Made by a program: the position numbers and the translations under genes. This document shows positions 1-8,614 of a stretch of 64,000 nt of DNA, one piece after another (the first letter of the stretch is position 1; every line of letters starts with the position of its first letter). The notes beneath the pieces were generated by a model. The model was not told where the DNA came from. It made no database searches and saw only the letters and a program-made list of their open reading frames with translations. Origin of the DNA: a virus; the IMG/VR virus record IMGVR_UViG_3300013233_000195, positions 1 to 64,000 of that record; one strand, 5' to 3'.

Positions 1-40
1 CTATTGTAGTAAGAAGATAAGAGTATTGTATAACATTATA

Positions 41-71
41 TTACACCTCCCCCCTTCGGGGGGAGGTGTAA
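41..71. terminator. Strong GC-rich hairpin, probable bidirectional terminator
   Basis: A perfect inverted repeat of about 13-14 bp (ttacacctcccccc and its complement) closes on a TTC/CTTCG-type loop. It lies in AT-rich DNA ahead of the first promoters, so it probably separates this transcription unit from whatever lies to the left. Confidence 0.7.
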
Positions 72-95
72 TTCTTATAAGAAATTACTATATTA

Positions 96-155
96 GAGTA
101 TAGATAGTAGTTGTATATAGAGTATATATATTAACATATATAACGCGCGCGCGCG
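96..155. other. AT-rich tract followed by alternating CG run
   Basis: A stretch of TA-rich DNA (tatatatatt, aacatatata) is followed directly by six CG dinucleotides at 144-155. Such sequence melts easily and the CG run can adopt Z-DNA. No gene is seen between 72 and 376. It may be an unwinding element or just promoter-upstream DNA; the role is inference. Confidence 0.4.
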
Positions 156-222
156 ATCTAAGGTGGGAGAACTCTCCGAATGTAAAATCTCTGTAAAACG
201 GGCCGATCTGGGAAAAAATCCC

Positions 223-251
223 TTGACATGCCCAGTGAGGTGTGGTATGAT
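223..251 (+). promoter_or_regulatory. sigma70-type promoter P1
   Basis: TTGACA at 223-228, a 17-bp spacer and TATGAT at 246-251, with the extended -10 TGG just ahead (gtggTATGAT). It has the same layout as the other promoters of this phage and drives the replication block together with the promoter 85 bp downstream. Confidence 0.85.
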
Positions 252-307
252 TGCGGTGCCTGGAGAGAACCACCCCCGGCTCTCAGCAGGCTACCAAGAT
301 TTTCCCC

Positions 308-336
308 TTGACACCAGCGCCGATCTGTGGTAAGAT
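308..336 (+). promoter_or_regulatory. sigma70-type promoter P2
   Basis: TTGACA at 308-313, 17-bp spacer, TAAGAT at 331-336 preceded by TGG. This is the second of two tandem promoters for the operon starting at 377. Confidence 0.82.
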
Positions 337-376
337 CGGGGCGTCAGTGAAAACTACCCAAAACCAGGAGGGACCA

Positions 377-736
377 ATGCCACGAGGTCGCAGACGACTG
401 CACCCACATGCACAAAATCTAGTGGATCAGCTACTGAGTGCAAATGAGAATTATGGGGTTTCCCGAGAATCATTCACCCGACAGAGAAATTGGCTAAGAA
501 ATAACCTTTCCGTAGCTTCCCGACTTCTGCGGATTGCTCCTCTTGCTGAGTGGGAGCAGGTTATCAATTACGCTTTTCGAGATCGGTTTTACCGGCAGGC
601 ATACACAAACCATCTGCTGGGGATTGAGCGGGTTCGGCTTGCTTGGCTGAAGAGATCTCCTCAGCCACGACCCTCTCGGAATCGGCCTAGCACAAGTCGT
701 CAACATGCTCTTCTTCATGTGCAAGGAGATCAATAA
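377..736 (+). CDS. Hypothetical basic protein
   Basis: 119 residues, first gene of the replication operon. The start was chosen because AGGAGGG lies 5-11 bases ahead of the ATG; a longer open frame from 251 would begin inside promoter P1. The protein is Arg-rich at both ends (PRGRRRLHP near the N-terminus, RSPQPRPSRNRPS near the C-terminus) with a helical middle. I do not recognise a family. Its position before the helicase loader suggests an early or DNA-binding role, which is inference. Confidence 0.75.
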   Translation: MPRGRRRLHPHAQNLVDQLLSANENYGVSRESFTRQRNWLRNNLSVASRLLRIAPLAEWEQVINYAFRDRFYRQAYTNHLLGIERVRLAWLKRSPQPRPSRNRPSTSRQHALLHVQGDQ

Positions 737-737
737 C

Positions 738-1370
738 TTGTCCCGCAAAACAACAAACCAATACTTAGAACAGTGGGGCTTTCCTAAGAAGTTTATCAAA
801 AAACATTGGAGTGATGTTATTCCCGCTTTTCAGGAAGTTCGGAAACTTCTTGAAGACTATGCAACAAAATATCCAGAAACGAATCGAGGGCTTTTTCTTG
901 TCAGCAACACAAAGGGGCGGGGAAAGACCTTTTTTCTAACTTTACTTTGCCATGAACTTTTACAACAAAAGAAAATTAAAACCAAAATCACATTTGTAAA
1001 CGCTCTAGCTTTAGAAACAGAATTTCGGCGATGCTACGATCCAGATAGTTCTTTGCGAGAAAGTGAAATCCTAGAAAGTCTCCGAAGATCAGAAATTGTC
1101 GTTATTGATGATCTAGCTGCAAGAAATCCAAAAGAATGGATTGTTGTAAAGTTCTATGAGATCATCAATCAAATCTATGAGGATGAGAGAACTCTTTTTC
1201 TTGCATCCAATCATGATTTAGAAGAATTAGAAACTCAATGGAACTCTGTTGGTGATGAAAATATGGGCAGTCGTATTGTTGATCGCTTGTATGAGATGGT
1301 GGACATACTAGATTTGGGTGAAGGACGAAGCTACCGCCGGGAGGTTCCATGGGAGAAGAACAAGGACTAA
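738..1370 (+). CDS. DnaC-like AAA+ helicase loader
   Basis: About 210 residues. A P-loop (NTKGRGKTF), Walker B (VVIDDLA), a sensor-like strand (FLASNHDLEEL) and an Arg-finger region (GSRIVDRL) in that order match the DnaC/IstB-type AAA+ loaders that place DnaB on DNA. I chose a TTG start because AAGGAG sits 9 bases upstream and the preceding gene stops at 736; ATG codons at 705 and 717 lie before that Shine-Dalgarno. The gene overlaps the start of the helicase gene, its expected partner. Confidence 0.82.
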   Translation: MSRKTTNQYLEQWGFPKKFIKKHWSDVIPAFQEVRKLLEDYATKYPETNRGLFLVSNTKGRGKTFFLTLLCHELLQQKKIKTKITFVNALALETEFRRCYDPDSSLRESEILESLRRSEIVVIDDLAARNPKEWIVVKFYEIINQIYEDERTLFLASNHDLEELETQWNSVGDENMGSRIVDRLYEMVDILDLGEGRSYRREVPWEKNKD

Positions 1371-2710
1371 CTAACCGAGTCGCGGAGAGGGCTCTGTTAG
1401 GGGTTCTTCTCTCAAACTCACAATACTTTGACAGACTACTAATTTCTTTTGGAGATCAGGCCAGATTTCTTTTTGCGGAACCTGAGCATCAAGTTGTTTT
1501 TGAAGCGGCTCTAAAAGTTCTCAAGGAGGAGCAAGAACCCAACATAGTCTCTATTGGTGACAAGCTCGACCAACTAGGAGTTCTGGATAGCATTGGTGGT
1601 CTCCAAGTACTAGAAGAGCTTGTTCAAAATGCTTCTTGTGAAGAGAAAATTGAGCAGCTTCTATCCACATTGTCGGATGCAATGCAGAGGCGAGAAATTG
1701 TTGCCCATCTTCAGCAAGTTATCTCTCAAGCCGGTGCTGGTGGACTAGATGCAACTGCCTTAGTGAATCAAACAATTGACTCCCTGTGGTCCTTGAACTC
1801 ATTAGAGTCTGCTAATGGACCCACAATTATCTCTCCTGGAGAGATTTGGGAAGCTCGTAAAGAAGGGATTCGAGAACTCAGAAAGCAAAAGGTCTTCTCT
1901 TCCGGGTATGGACTTCTAGATCAGAAGCTACATCGACTGTTCTTTCCAGGAGGAATTACAATTCTTTGTGGAAGACCTGGAGTTGGAAAGTCTGCTTTCA
2001 AGGGACAGCTCTTGGAGAATCTGTGTTCATCGGGAGCCGGTGTAGTTTCATTTTGTTTGGAGCAAGATTTTCAAGCTGAGATGGATCGCAACGAAGCAAG
2101 ACTCTCAAATATACCCTTGAGTAACATTCCTCAGATTTGGATGAATGGTCAAACCGATCCCCGTTTTCAGCGGCTTAAGGAAGTTGCAAAGAGCCTAGAT
2201 GCTAAGTGGAACATTCACTATGTGGATAGTCGAGCGGTAAAAGTAGCAGACGTGAAAAGGCTAGTGTCTCTTGTGCAAAAAAAGTCTCAGGTTGATGTAG
2301 TTGCTCTTGATCTATTTGATCGCCTTCAGGATGTTCGAGAGGGAAGAAATCTAGCAGAGCGAATCACTCAGAAGCTACATGAGATTGCTCGCATAGCTCA
2401 AGAGTTAAAGGTCCATATGCTTCTTGTGGTTCAAGTGAATCGAGAAGCAGCTAAGAGAAAAGAGCACCGACCTACAATTGATACTCTCAAGTCCTCTGGG
2501 GGATATGAAGAAGCCGCCGATTTAATTCTTGCTCTCTATCGACCCTCATTTGACGATCCACACCTTGTGGAAGATATTACAGAAGTTCTTTGCCTGAAGC
2601 AAAGACATGGCCCTGACCACTGGAAAGTAAAGTTTGAAATGGATGACCAAACACTGAGATTTGTAGAGCTTGATCAGAAAGATGAAGAGGATGAAGATGG
2701 AGACGACTAA
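1349..2710 (+). CDS. dnaB: Replicative DNA helicase, DnaB family
   Basis: 453 residues, normal for DnaB. The N-terminal helical domain (about 1-120) carries the typical AERALLGVLL start. The RecA-like motor domain has Walker A GRPGVGKS at about 208-215, a Walker B-like strand VVALDLFDRL, and the Q/R motif LLVVQVNREAAKR. It unwinds DNA at the fork and would be loaded by the upstream AAA+ protein. GGGAGG precedes the ATG, which lies inside the end of the loader gene (translational coupling). The C-terminus is acidic (EEDEDGDD). Confidence 0.93.
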   Translation: MGEEQGLTNRVAERALLGVLLSNSQYFDRLLISFGDQARFLFAEPEHQVVFEAALKVLKEEQEPNIVSIGDKLDQLGVLDSIGGLQVLEELVQNASCEEKIEQLLSTLSDAMQRREIVAHLQQVISQAGAGGLDATALVNQTIDSLWSLNSLESANGPTIISPGEIWEARKEGIRELRKQKVFSSGYGLLDQKLHRLFFPGGITILCGRPGVGKSAFKGQLLENLCSSGAGVVSFCLEQDFQAEMDRNEARLSNIPLSNIPQIWMNGQTDPRFQRLKEVAKSLDAKWNIHYVDSRAVKVADVKRLVSLVQKKSQVDVVALDLFDRLQDVREGRNLAERITQKLHEIARIAQELKVHMLLVVQVNREAAKRKEHRPTIDTLKSSGGYEEAADLILALYRPSFDDPHLVEDITEVLCLKQRHGPDHWKVKFEMDDQTLRFVELDQKDEEDEDGDD

Positions 2711-3290
2711 GCTGACCAAGAGAGAAATCATTCGCATCTTTCGAAATACAGATGTTCAAGCCCTGTGGGAAAGAAAGAAGCGGGGGCAAGCACTTGGGTT
2801 TGATGCTTGTACTTTGGCAGCGTCATCTCAAGAGTCCCTTCACTATGACTGTCCGTTCCTGCTTGAGACTAAAGTATCTTGGACGACCTTTCCCTTCTGT
2901 CTCTTTCCCCCAAATGTAAAACAATGTCACCCAAAAGATCCAGCCCACTCCTACCCAGTTCTAACTGGTTGTGGTTCATGTATAGTTTCAATGAAGAGGG
3001 TAACTTATGAAGATGTTAAAATGGAGCGCCCGCTCCCAACCATCACACTCAGGCGAACTAGAAGAGCCCACCCAACAAGGGAAGCAGAAGAGGTCGAGAA
3101 GCCTTCTCAGCCTACAGGAAAGCCCCGGCGAAGTAGGTCTTCTTCAGACAATGCCCCAGCGAAGAAAAGAACGCGAAGAAAAAAGGCTGCGAAAGAAGCT
3201 AAAGCACCTACTAAGACTAAGGGGAAGCGCCGGTCTTCGAGAGTACGCCAAGACGCGACTCTCTCTGGATTTCTCAAGCTCCTTAGATGA
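2697..3290 (+). CDS. Cys-containing protein with very basic C-terminal tail
   Basis: About 197 residues. The N-terminal 100 residues contain spaced Cys and His residues, ending in GCGSC, consistent with metal binding; the rest is a long Lys/Arg/Ser/Pro tail (for example AKKRTRRKKAAKEAK) that should bind nucleic acid. The ATG at 2697 has GAGG 6 bases upstream and overlaps the helicase stop. The 3' end overlaps the next gene in another frame for about 140 bases. No family recognised. Confidence 0.7.
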   Translation: METTKLTKREIIRIFRNTDVQALWERKKRGQALGFDACTLAASSQESLHYDCPFLLETKVSWTTFPFCLFPPNVKQCHPKDPAHSYPVLTGCGSCIVSMKRVTYEDVKMERPLPTITLRRTRRAHPTREAEEVEKPSQPTGKPRRSRSSSDNAPAKKRTRRKKAAKEAKAPTKTKGKRRSSRVRQDATLSGFLKLLR

Positions 3291-4071
3291 TGATACAATC
3301 ATTGAAAGTATTATCGTGGAGTATCTCACAAGTGAGGAAACTCGTACCTTTGAAAAGATCTTACTTACTGAGAGACAAAAGGAACTCAAAGAAGATCTTG
3401 ATAAGATTCGATTCACACTAACTGGAGCTTTTGGAAGACAAACTCTAGCAGGGGTTGTAAACTCTCGGCGCTACCAAGAGTTTTTAGAAGAGGACTGTAC
3501 TCGATTTGTCCAAGATGTTGTTAGCGCACATTGGCATCTGGGACTTAGAATCCAGCAGTTGTTTGAGCAGATACCTTATCGTCTCTATCCAGACCTACTC
3601 AAAAAAATTGCTGAGTTCACACACGTTCCAGCAACGCGAGTAAAATATATGCGGATCTTCTATCGAGCAGATCCAGAAGGAAAGCTCCTCACATCGAATC
3701 TTACATGGGATCGTATTGCAAACATTCTTTCATTGCTGTATAATCCAGTAGTTCGTGCCTGGATATTCCAACACTCTAAGAAACTTGCAAAGATGGATAA
3801 AGAGACTTGGGCAAGGTGGCTAGACAATCAGTATGGAGCGAAGAGATCACACAGGAATAGAGTGCCCAATAGATATGCTGTTGATCTCTTTCCAGAGGAG
3901 AGAGCAACTCTAGCAAGACTTGTTCAAGCTAGAAGAAAGGCCAAGGAGTTAAGACAGATTCTTGAAGACTTGGGAAAGAAGAACGAGATTGAGTATTTGA
4001 GCGATGTTGAAGAGTTTACAACCTTAAGGAGACTTCTAGGTGCTGAAGAAACAGATACTACCACTTCTTAA
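3151..4071 (+). CDS. Hypothetical replication-region protein
   Basis: About 306 residues if it starts at the ATG at 3151; the frame is open from 3007. It begins Lys/Arg-rich, then becomes a mostly helical protein with conserved-looking stretches (TRLSLDFSSSLDDD, EFTHVPATRVKY). No motif identifies it. The start is uncertain because no good Shine-Dalgarno is visible and the first 140 bases overlap the previous gene in the +1 frame, so a frameshift fusion is possible. It sits between helicase and polymerase, as primase-associated or clamp-type proteins often do, but nothing shows that function. Confidence 0.62.
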   Translation: MPQRRKEREEKRLRKKLKHLLRLRGSAGLREYAKTRLSLDFSSSLDDDTIIESIIVEYLTSEETRTFEKILLTERQKELKEDLDKIRFTLTGAFGRQTLAGVVNSRRYQEFLEEDCTRFVQDVVSAHWHLGLRIQQLFEQIPYRLYPDLLKKIAEFTHVPATRVKYMRIFYRADPEGKLLTSNLTWDRIANILSLLYNPVVRAWIFQHSKKLAKMDKETWARWLDNQYGAKRSHRNRVPNRYAVDLFPEERATLARLVQARRKAKELRQILEDLGKKNEIEYLSDVEEFTTLRRLLGAEETDTTTS

Positions 4072-6709
4072 ACTGGTTAAAGAGCGCAAGATTCCAGCAA
4101 CGCGATTAGTTTATGCACTAGATAGAACTCCTCCAGAAGAGGTCTTTGCTTATGAGCAAAATTCCTGGGAAAAGCGAGTAGTTACTGGAAAGCTGACCGT
4201 CGAGGAGTTGACGCATCGCCCCCTGTGTGAACTCTGTCCTTTAGAGCGCTTCCACCGTGCCCGAGTTCGACCTGTGGGCTCACCCGAGGCATCCGTGCTC
4301 CTGGTGGGAGAAGCTCCTGGCTATGAGGAGAATAAGCAGGGGGTTCCTTTTGTTGGTAAGAGTGGGAAGGTGTTAAGACAACTTCTCAAGAAGGTGGGAT
4401 ATACAAAGAAGACTAGCCGAATTGCCAATACTGTCCTGTGTCGTCCTCCCGAGAACCGAGAGCCCACAAAGCAAGAACGGTTGTGCTGCTTGCCCTACTT
4501 CATTAGAACCATCAGTGAGATGCCAAATCTTACTTGTATTGTGCCCCTTGGAAATACAGCCCTACAAACTATTTCGGGAAGTACGGGGATTTCATCAAAG
4601 CGTGGACAGATTCTCAAGAGCAAGTGGGGACCGGCATGCCTTCCTACATATCACCCCGCTTATGCACTACGAAATCCCTCAGCCTTGCAAGATATTGAGG
4701 CAGACATTAGCTATGTCAAAAACAATCTACAGGTCCAGCAGTCTTTGGACTACAGAGTTGTTACAACAGAAGAAGACCTTCGGACTGTCTTTGAGGAAAT
4801 CAAGCAGGCAAAACTTCTAGCTTTCGATGTTGAGACTACAGGGGTCTCTTTCTTTAGAGACACTGTAATTGGCATCTCATTCTCCTGGGCTAGAGAGCAG
4901 GGAATATACATCCCACTCTTTAAGTCTAAGCAAAATGAGTTAGATCCACTAGTGCCCTTTTGGGGGCCAATCCTTGATGACTTTGTTAGAACTAACTTAC
5001 GACACATCCTAGAGAGCCCTGTGCCGAAAGCTGCTCACAATGGGAAGTTCGATGTTCTCTTTTGTAAGCACAGTCTCGGTATTGAGGTGCAGAACTTTGT
5101 GTTTGATACGATGCTTGCTGACCATCTTCTTAGTGAGAACACAAGGCATAGCTTAGATGCTCTATCTCTCCGGTATCCTATTCGGGGGTATAAGAGAAAG
5201 ATTCAAGAGGCCCTTGGAATTGGAAAGACGGACAATCAAATAGGTTATGAGGGGTTACCCCTAGAGTCTATTGGTCCCTATGGCTGTGCTGACGCAGACC
5301 TAACTTTCCGTCTTGCTCAAGATGAGCAGATTGCTCTTGAGAAAGAGGGATTGCTTGACATCTTTAATAACTTTGTTATGCCCTTCCAACAGTTCTTAAT
5401 GCATATTGAGGAGAGAGGAATCCTTACCAATGCTGACGCTATAGAGGTTGCCCGAGAGCAACTAACAGTAGAAGTTGCAGACCATTTACAGAAAGTACGA
5501 GAGGTTGCTGGAGACATCAATCTTAGATCACCTAAGCAGCTTCGTGCCCTCCTTTATGACCAACTTCATCTACAGAAGTATTTAGATCCCACAGTAAATG
5601 TGACTAAGAAAACACAGCAATGGAGCACTGATAGAGCTACATTAACAGTATTGGAGCCCCATCATCCAGTTATCAGTAGCATCTTGGCTTATAGTAAAGT
5701 TAATAAGCTACTAACAACGTACATTAATCCTCTGGAGAAGCTCCGAGATGAGGAGGGACGTATTCATCCAAACTTCCTTGTTCATGGGACAGTCTCAGGA
5801 AGGATCTCCTGTAAGAACCCCAATCTTATGAACATTCCAAAGAGTGCTCTCATTCGGGACATCTACATACCTTCACCTGGATACAAGTTTATTGAAGTAG
5901 ACTACCACCAAATGGAGTTTCGGATCTTAGCTTGGCTAAGTCAAGATCCTGGCCTTGCTGAAGTGATTGCTCAGGATGAGGACATCCACTCTAGCATGGC
6001 TTCCATGCTATTTTATGGAAAGCCGGGACACGAAGTGACGAAGGAGCAGAGGTTTACGGGTAAGAGCCTTGTGTTTGCTTTCTGCTACAATGGTACTCCA
6101 GAGGGTCTAGCTCATGGAGTGTTCCGAGAGCACGATGTGGGTAGGCTCAAAACTTGCCACCGTTGGTTCTTTAAGCGCTTTAGCACATTGAAGAGTTGGG
6201 TTGGAAAGACTGTTAATGAGATTGAGAGAAATCTTGGTTACACTAATCCCTTTGGAAGGAGAAGACATCTGCCTCAGATTGCCTATCTTAAGAGCAGTGG
6301 TGAGGACGAATACCAGGTACAGGCAGAGTTGGCTGCTCAGGTGAGAGTCGCTCTCAATAATCTTGTGCAGGGAACGTCTGCTGACTTTGTCCACCGGGCT
6401 CTTATGCGGGGCACAGAGCATGTGAAGAAGAAGTTTGGTGATGATAGCTTCTTTGCTCTGGACACAGTGCATGATTCGGGTTTGTTTGAAGTTCAAGAAA
6501 AGTTGATTGATGATGTCTTTGATTTTCTTACAGAGGACTTGGTAGTTCCCATCGACCCTATTGATATACCAGTAGCAATTGATGCAAAGATTCTCAATAA
6601 GTGGGGAGACCCATATAGGGAGGAAGAAAATGGCACAGGTGGGAGTACAGGATCTGACGCAGAAGAGGCAACTAATTCCCAAACCTCTATGTCTGGAGAA
6701 GGAAATTGA
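4040..6709 (+). CDS. polA: Uracil-DNA glycosylase / 3'-5' exonuclease / DNA polymerase A fusion
   Basis: 889 residues with three parts. Residues about 60-225 look like a family 4 (Fe-S) uracil-DNA glycosylase: CELCPL, the signature GEAPGYEENKQG at about 89, later Cys residues and TYHPA. Residues about 245-430 are a DnaQ-like 3'-5' exonuclease with DVETTG, AHNGKFD and an ADADLTFR aspartate, so proofreading looks intact. The rest is a family A polymerase: motif A VDYHQMEFR at about 619, motif B RxxxKxxxFxxxY at about 670, motif C VHDS at about 809. The usual HDE is HDS here. The start is GTG with AAGGAG 8 bases upstream. Confidence 0.92.
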   Translation: MLKKQILPLLKLVKERKIPATRLVYALDRTPPEEVFAYEQNSWEKRVVTGKLTVEELTHRPLCELCPLERFHRARVRPVGSPEASVLLVGEAPGYEENKQGVPFVGKSGKVLRQLLKKVGYTKKTSRIANTVLCRPPENREPTKQERLCCLPYFIRTISEMPNLTCIVPLGNTALQTISGSTGISSKRGQILKSKWGPACLPTYHPAYALRNPSALQDIEADISYVKNNLQVQQSLDYRVVTTEEDLRTVFEEIKQAKLLAFDVETTGVSFFRDTVIGISFSWAREQGIYIPLFKSKQNELDPLVPFWGPILDDFVRTNLRHILESPVPKAAHNGKFDVLFCKHSLGIEVQNFVFDTMLADHLLSENTRHSLDALSLRYPIRGYKRKIQEALGIGKTDNQIGYEGLPLESIGPYGCADADLTFRLAQDEQIALEKEGLLDIFNNFVMPFQQFLMHIEERGILTNADAIEVAREQLTVEVADHLQKVREVAGDINLRSPKQLRALLYDQLHLQKYLDPTVNVTKKTQQWSTDRATLTVLEPHHPVISSILAYSKVNKLLTTYINPLEKLRDEEGRIHPNFLVHGTVSGRISCKNPNLMNIPKSALIRDIYIPSPGYKFIEVDYHQMEFRILAWLSQDPGLAEVIAQDEDIHSSMASMLFYGKPGHEVTKEQRFTGKSLVFAFCYNGTPEGLAHGVFREHDVGRLKTCHRWFFKRFSTLKSWVGKTVNEIERNLGYTNPFGRRRHLPQIAYLKSSGEDEYQVQAELAAQVRVALNNLVQGTSADFVHRALMRGTEHVKKKFGDDSFFALDTVHDSGLFEVQEKLIDDVFDFLTEDLVVPIDPIDIPVAIDAKILNKWGDPYREEENGTGGSTGSDAEEATNSQTSMSGEGN

Positions 6710-7226
6710 TGAATCCTTTTGTCAGGTTGATGTTGAAATTGACGGGAAAAGATTATTTATCAATGCTCAGGATCTATTACGACTTGATCCAGATGGTATG
6801 GGTGATGATGAGATTACTGCCCAGCTAGAGGCAATCGACGCACTCAAGTTCTCTGTGGGGAGTGCGTACCTCCGTGTTCAGCGGCTGAGAAAAGAACTTG
6901 ACAAATCCAACGAGCTGTGGTATGATACTAGAATGAGAGAGGCCAAGGAGCTTTTGCTCTCGGGGGCTCTGAGGATGGTTGAGGAAAAAAAGATTACGAA
7001 GAGTAGTCTGAGCACCTTTGTCACGAAGCAAGATGTGATTAGCTTTGTGGCTCTTCACAGCAGAGAAGAACTCCTAGATCGGCAACGTAAGTTGTGGGAT
7101 CTAGAGGAAGATGAGAAGCTGTTAGCTATGCTACGGGAGGATCTCCATAGCCGAGGGATCAACCTACATGGGATTATCAAGATGCGGCTGGAGCGAGACC
7201 CCTTCCGCATCAGAAATAGTGCTTGA
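6630..7226 (+). CDS. Hypothetical helical protein
   Basis: 198 residues, start chosen for GGGAGG ahead of the ATG; it begins inside the end of the polymerase gene. The sequence is rich in charged heptad-like stretches (LRVQRLRKELDKS, LLDRQRKLWDLEEDEK), suggesting coiled coils. No family recognised. The shared operon with the polymerase suggests a replication accessory role (inference). Confidence 0.72.
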   Translation: MAQVGVQDLTQKRQLIPKPLCLEKEIDESFCQVDVEIDGKRLFINAQDLLRLDPDGMGDDEITAQLEAIDALKFSVGSAYLRVQRLRKELDKSNELWYDTRMREAKELLLSGALRMVEEKKITKSSLSTFVTKQDVISFVALHSREELLDRQRKLWDLEEDEKLLAMLREDLHSRGINLHGIIKMRLERDPFRIRNSA

Positions 7227-7251
7227 CAAAGCCCGCTCGATGTGGTAGAAT
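7223..7251 (+). promoter_or_regulatory. sigma70-type promoter P3
   Basis: TTGACA at 7223-7228, 17-bp spacer, TAGAAT at 7246-7251 preceded by GTGG. The -35 overlaps the stop of the upstream gene. It starts the unit of glycosyltransferase, SSB, RecA and SbcCD. Confidence 0.85.
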
Positions 7252-7263
7252 ACTGGAGGACGG

Positions 7264-8601
7264 ATGAAGATACCTGGTGTAGTAATCTCAAAAAAGCAAG
7301 AAAGGCCCATTCTTGCACTAAATATGATAGTAAGAAATGAGGCGGAGAATCTTCAAGACATTCTTCCTCCCATTGCTCACTTCTTTGATGAGGTTGTCAT
7401 AGTTGATACCGGCTGCACAGACAACTCCAAGGAAGTTGTAGAAAGCTGTATTAAGCAGGCAGATAGGCTGCGTAAGGAGGAAGGGGAACCACCAATCCAG
7501 CTTGTGTGGGTTGAAGATCCTTGGCACAAGGACTTTTCTAGGCCAAGAAATGTTGCCATTCAGAACACAACAGCATACTTAATCTTCGTACTGGATGCAG
7601 ACCATCGAATCTTACGCCAGGATATGAAGAGAGTTAGAAAACGAGCACTTGATGCTGTCACAAATAATACTTGGGAAAAGGGTACATATATATTTCCAAT
7701 GGTAGATATGGATGTTACTCCATTTCCACGAGATATTAAACCCCTTCTACTTATGTTTCCTAACCGACCTTCTATAAAGTGGGAGTCACGAATTCACGAA
7801 ACACTATCAGCCAGCGTCTCCCGCCTGGGAGATGTTGTGCTCTACAAGGTCAATGACATTCCCATCAGACATCTTGGGTACACAACTCCGCAAGCAGTGG
7901 TTCAGAAGTCTCTTCGGAACAGAGAGTTGGTTCAAGCAGAGTATGAGGAAAATCCCAATAAGATAACCCTTCTATACTATCTCATCCGTGGTTACTTGAA
8001 TGAGGGGGATCTTGAGGGGGTCCAACGGTGGACTAATGAACTATTTGAAGTTCTTAAGAAGGATGAATATGAGGACACTTCTACAGGTTCTCTGATGTAC
8101 TCCAGGGACCAAAATGCTCTGGATTTAGAGAAGTATGCGTATGAAGCACTGATAACAACGCTAACAAAGGGGGAGGAGGGAAAATGCTATGAGGCTCTAG
8201 CACTTGCAAATGAGGGCCTATCTAAGTGGCCCGATGATACTCGCTTCTGCTTCTTCCGTGGAGTTGTCTACTTGAATCTACGGAAGCTGAAGGAAGCAGA
8301 ACAGGATCTTCTCATTTGCCTTGAACAAGGCTTCAAACCTCAACGATATGATGTATCAACAGCATCTCGTATGTTTGATACCTTACGGTTCTTAGGGGAC
8401 ATTGCTGCCCTTCAGGGTGATGATGAAAAGAGGGATCGTTGCCGAGAGGAAGCTCTCAAACAGCTTCCAAAGCCTGCTCGAAGATTTATCCATTTTGAAG
8501 ATAATCTCCCAGCAAAGGGAACCAATCGGATTAATCAACGAGAGTTTCTAAAGGGTGTAGAGAACACACCTAATCAAGCCAAATCAATATCCACACAGTA
8601 A
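7264..8601 (+). CDS. Family 2 glycosyltransferase with TPR-like C-terminus
   Basis: 445 residues. The N-terminal GT-A domain shows NMIVRNEAENL, the nucleotide-sugar strand VVIVDTGCTDNS and a DxD metal site in VLDADHR at about 110. The C-terminal half is helical repeats resembling TPR (ALANEGLSKWPDD, FFRGVVYLNLRKLKEAEQDL). It would transfer a sugar to an unknown acceptor. GGAGG precedes the ATG, which follows promoter P3 by about a dozen bases. It is the first of several glycan genes, which suggests surface or DNA-base glycosylation; the target is unknown. Confidence 0.85.
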   Translation: MKIPGVVISKKQERPILALNMIVRNEAENLQDILPPIAHFFDEVVIVDTGCTDNSKEVVESCIKQADRLRKEEGEPPIQLVWVEDPWHKDFSRPRNVAIQNTTAYLIFVLDADHRILRQDMKRVRKRALDAVTNNTWEKGTYIFPMVDMDVTPFPRDIKPLLLMFPNRPSIKWESRIHETLSASVSRLGDVVLYKVNDIPIRHLGYTTPQAVVQKSLRNRELVQAEYEENPNKITLLYYLIRGYLNEGDLEGVQRWTNELFEVLKKDEYEDTSTGSLMYSRDQNALDLEKYAYEALITTLTKGEEGKCYEALALANEGLSKWPDDTRFCFFRGVVYLNLRKLKEAEQDLLICLEQGFKPQRYDVSTASRMFDTLRFLGDIAALQGDDEKRDRCREEALKQLPKPARRFIHFEDNLPAKGTNRINQREFLKGVENTPNQAKSISTQ

Positions 8602-8614
8602 AAGGAGAATAAAA

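Noticed and set aside
6107-6682. 191-codon leftward open frame inside the polymerase gene
   Set aside because: Antisense to polymerase motifs B and C, with no family resemblance.
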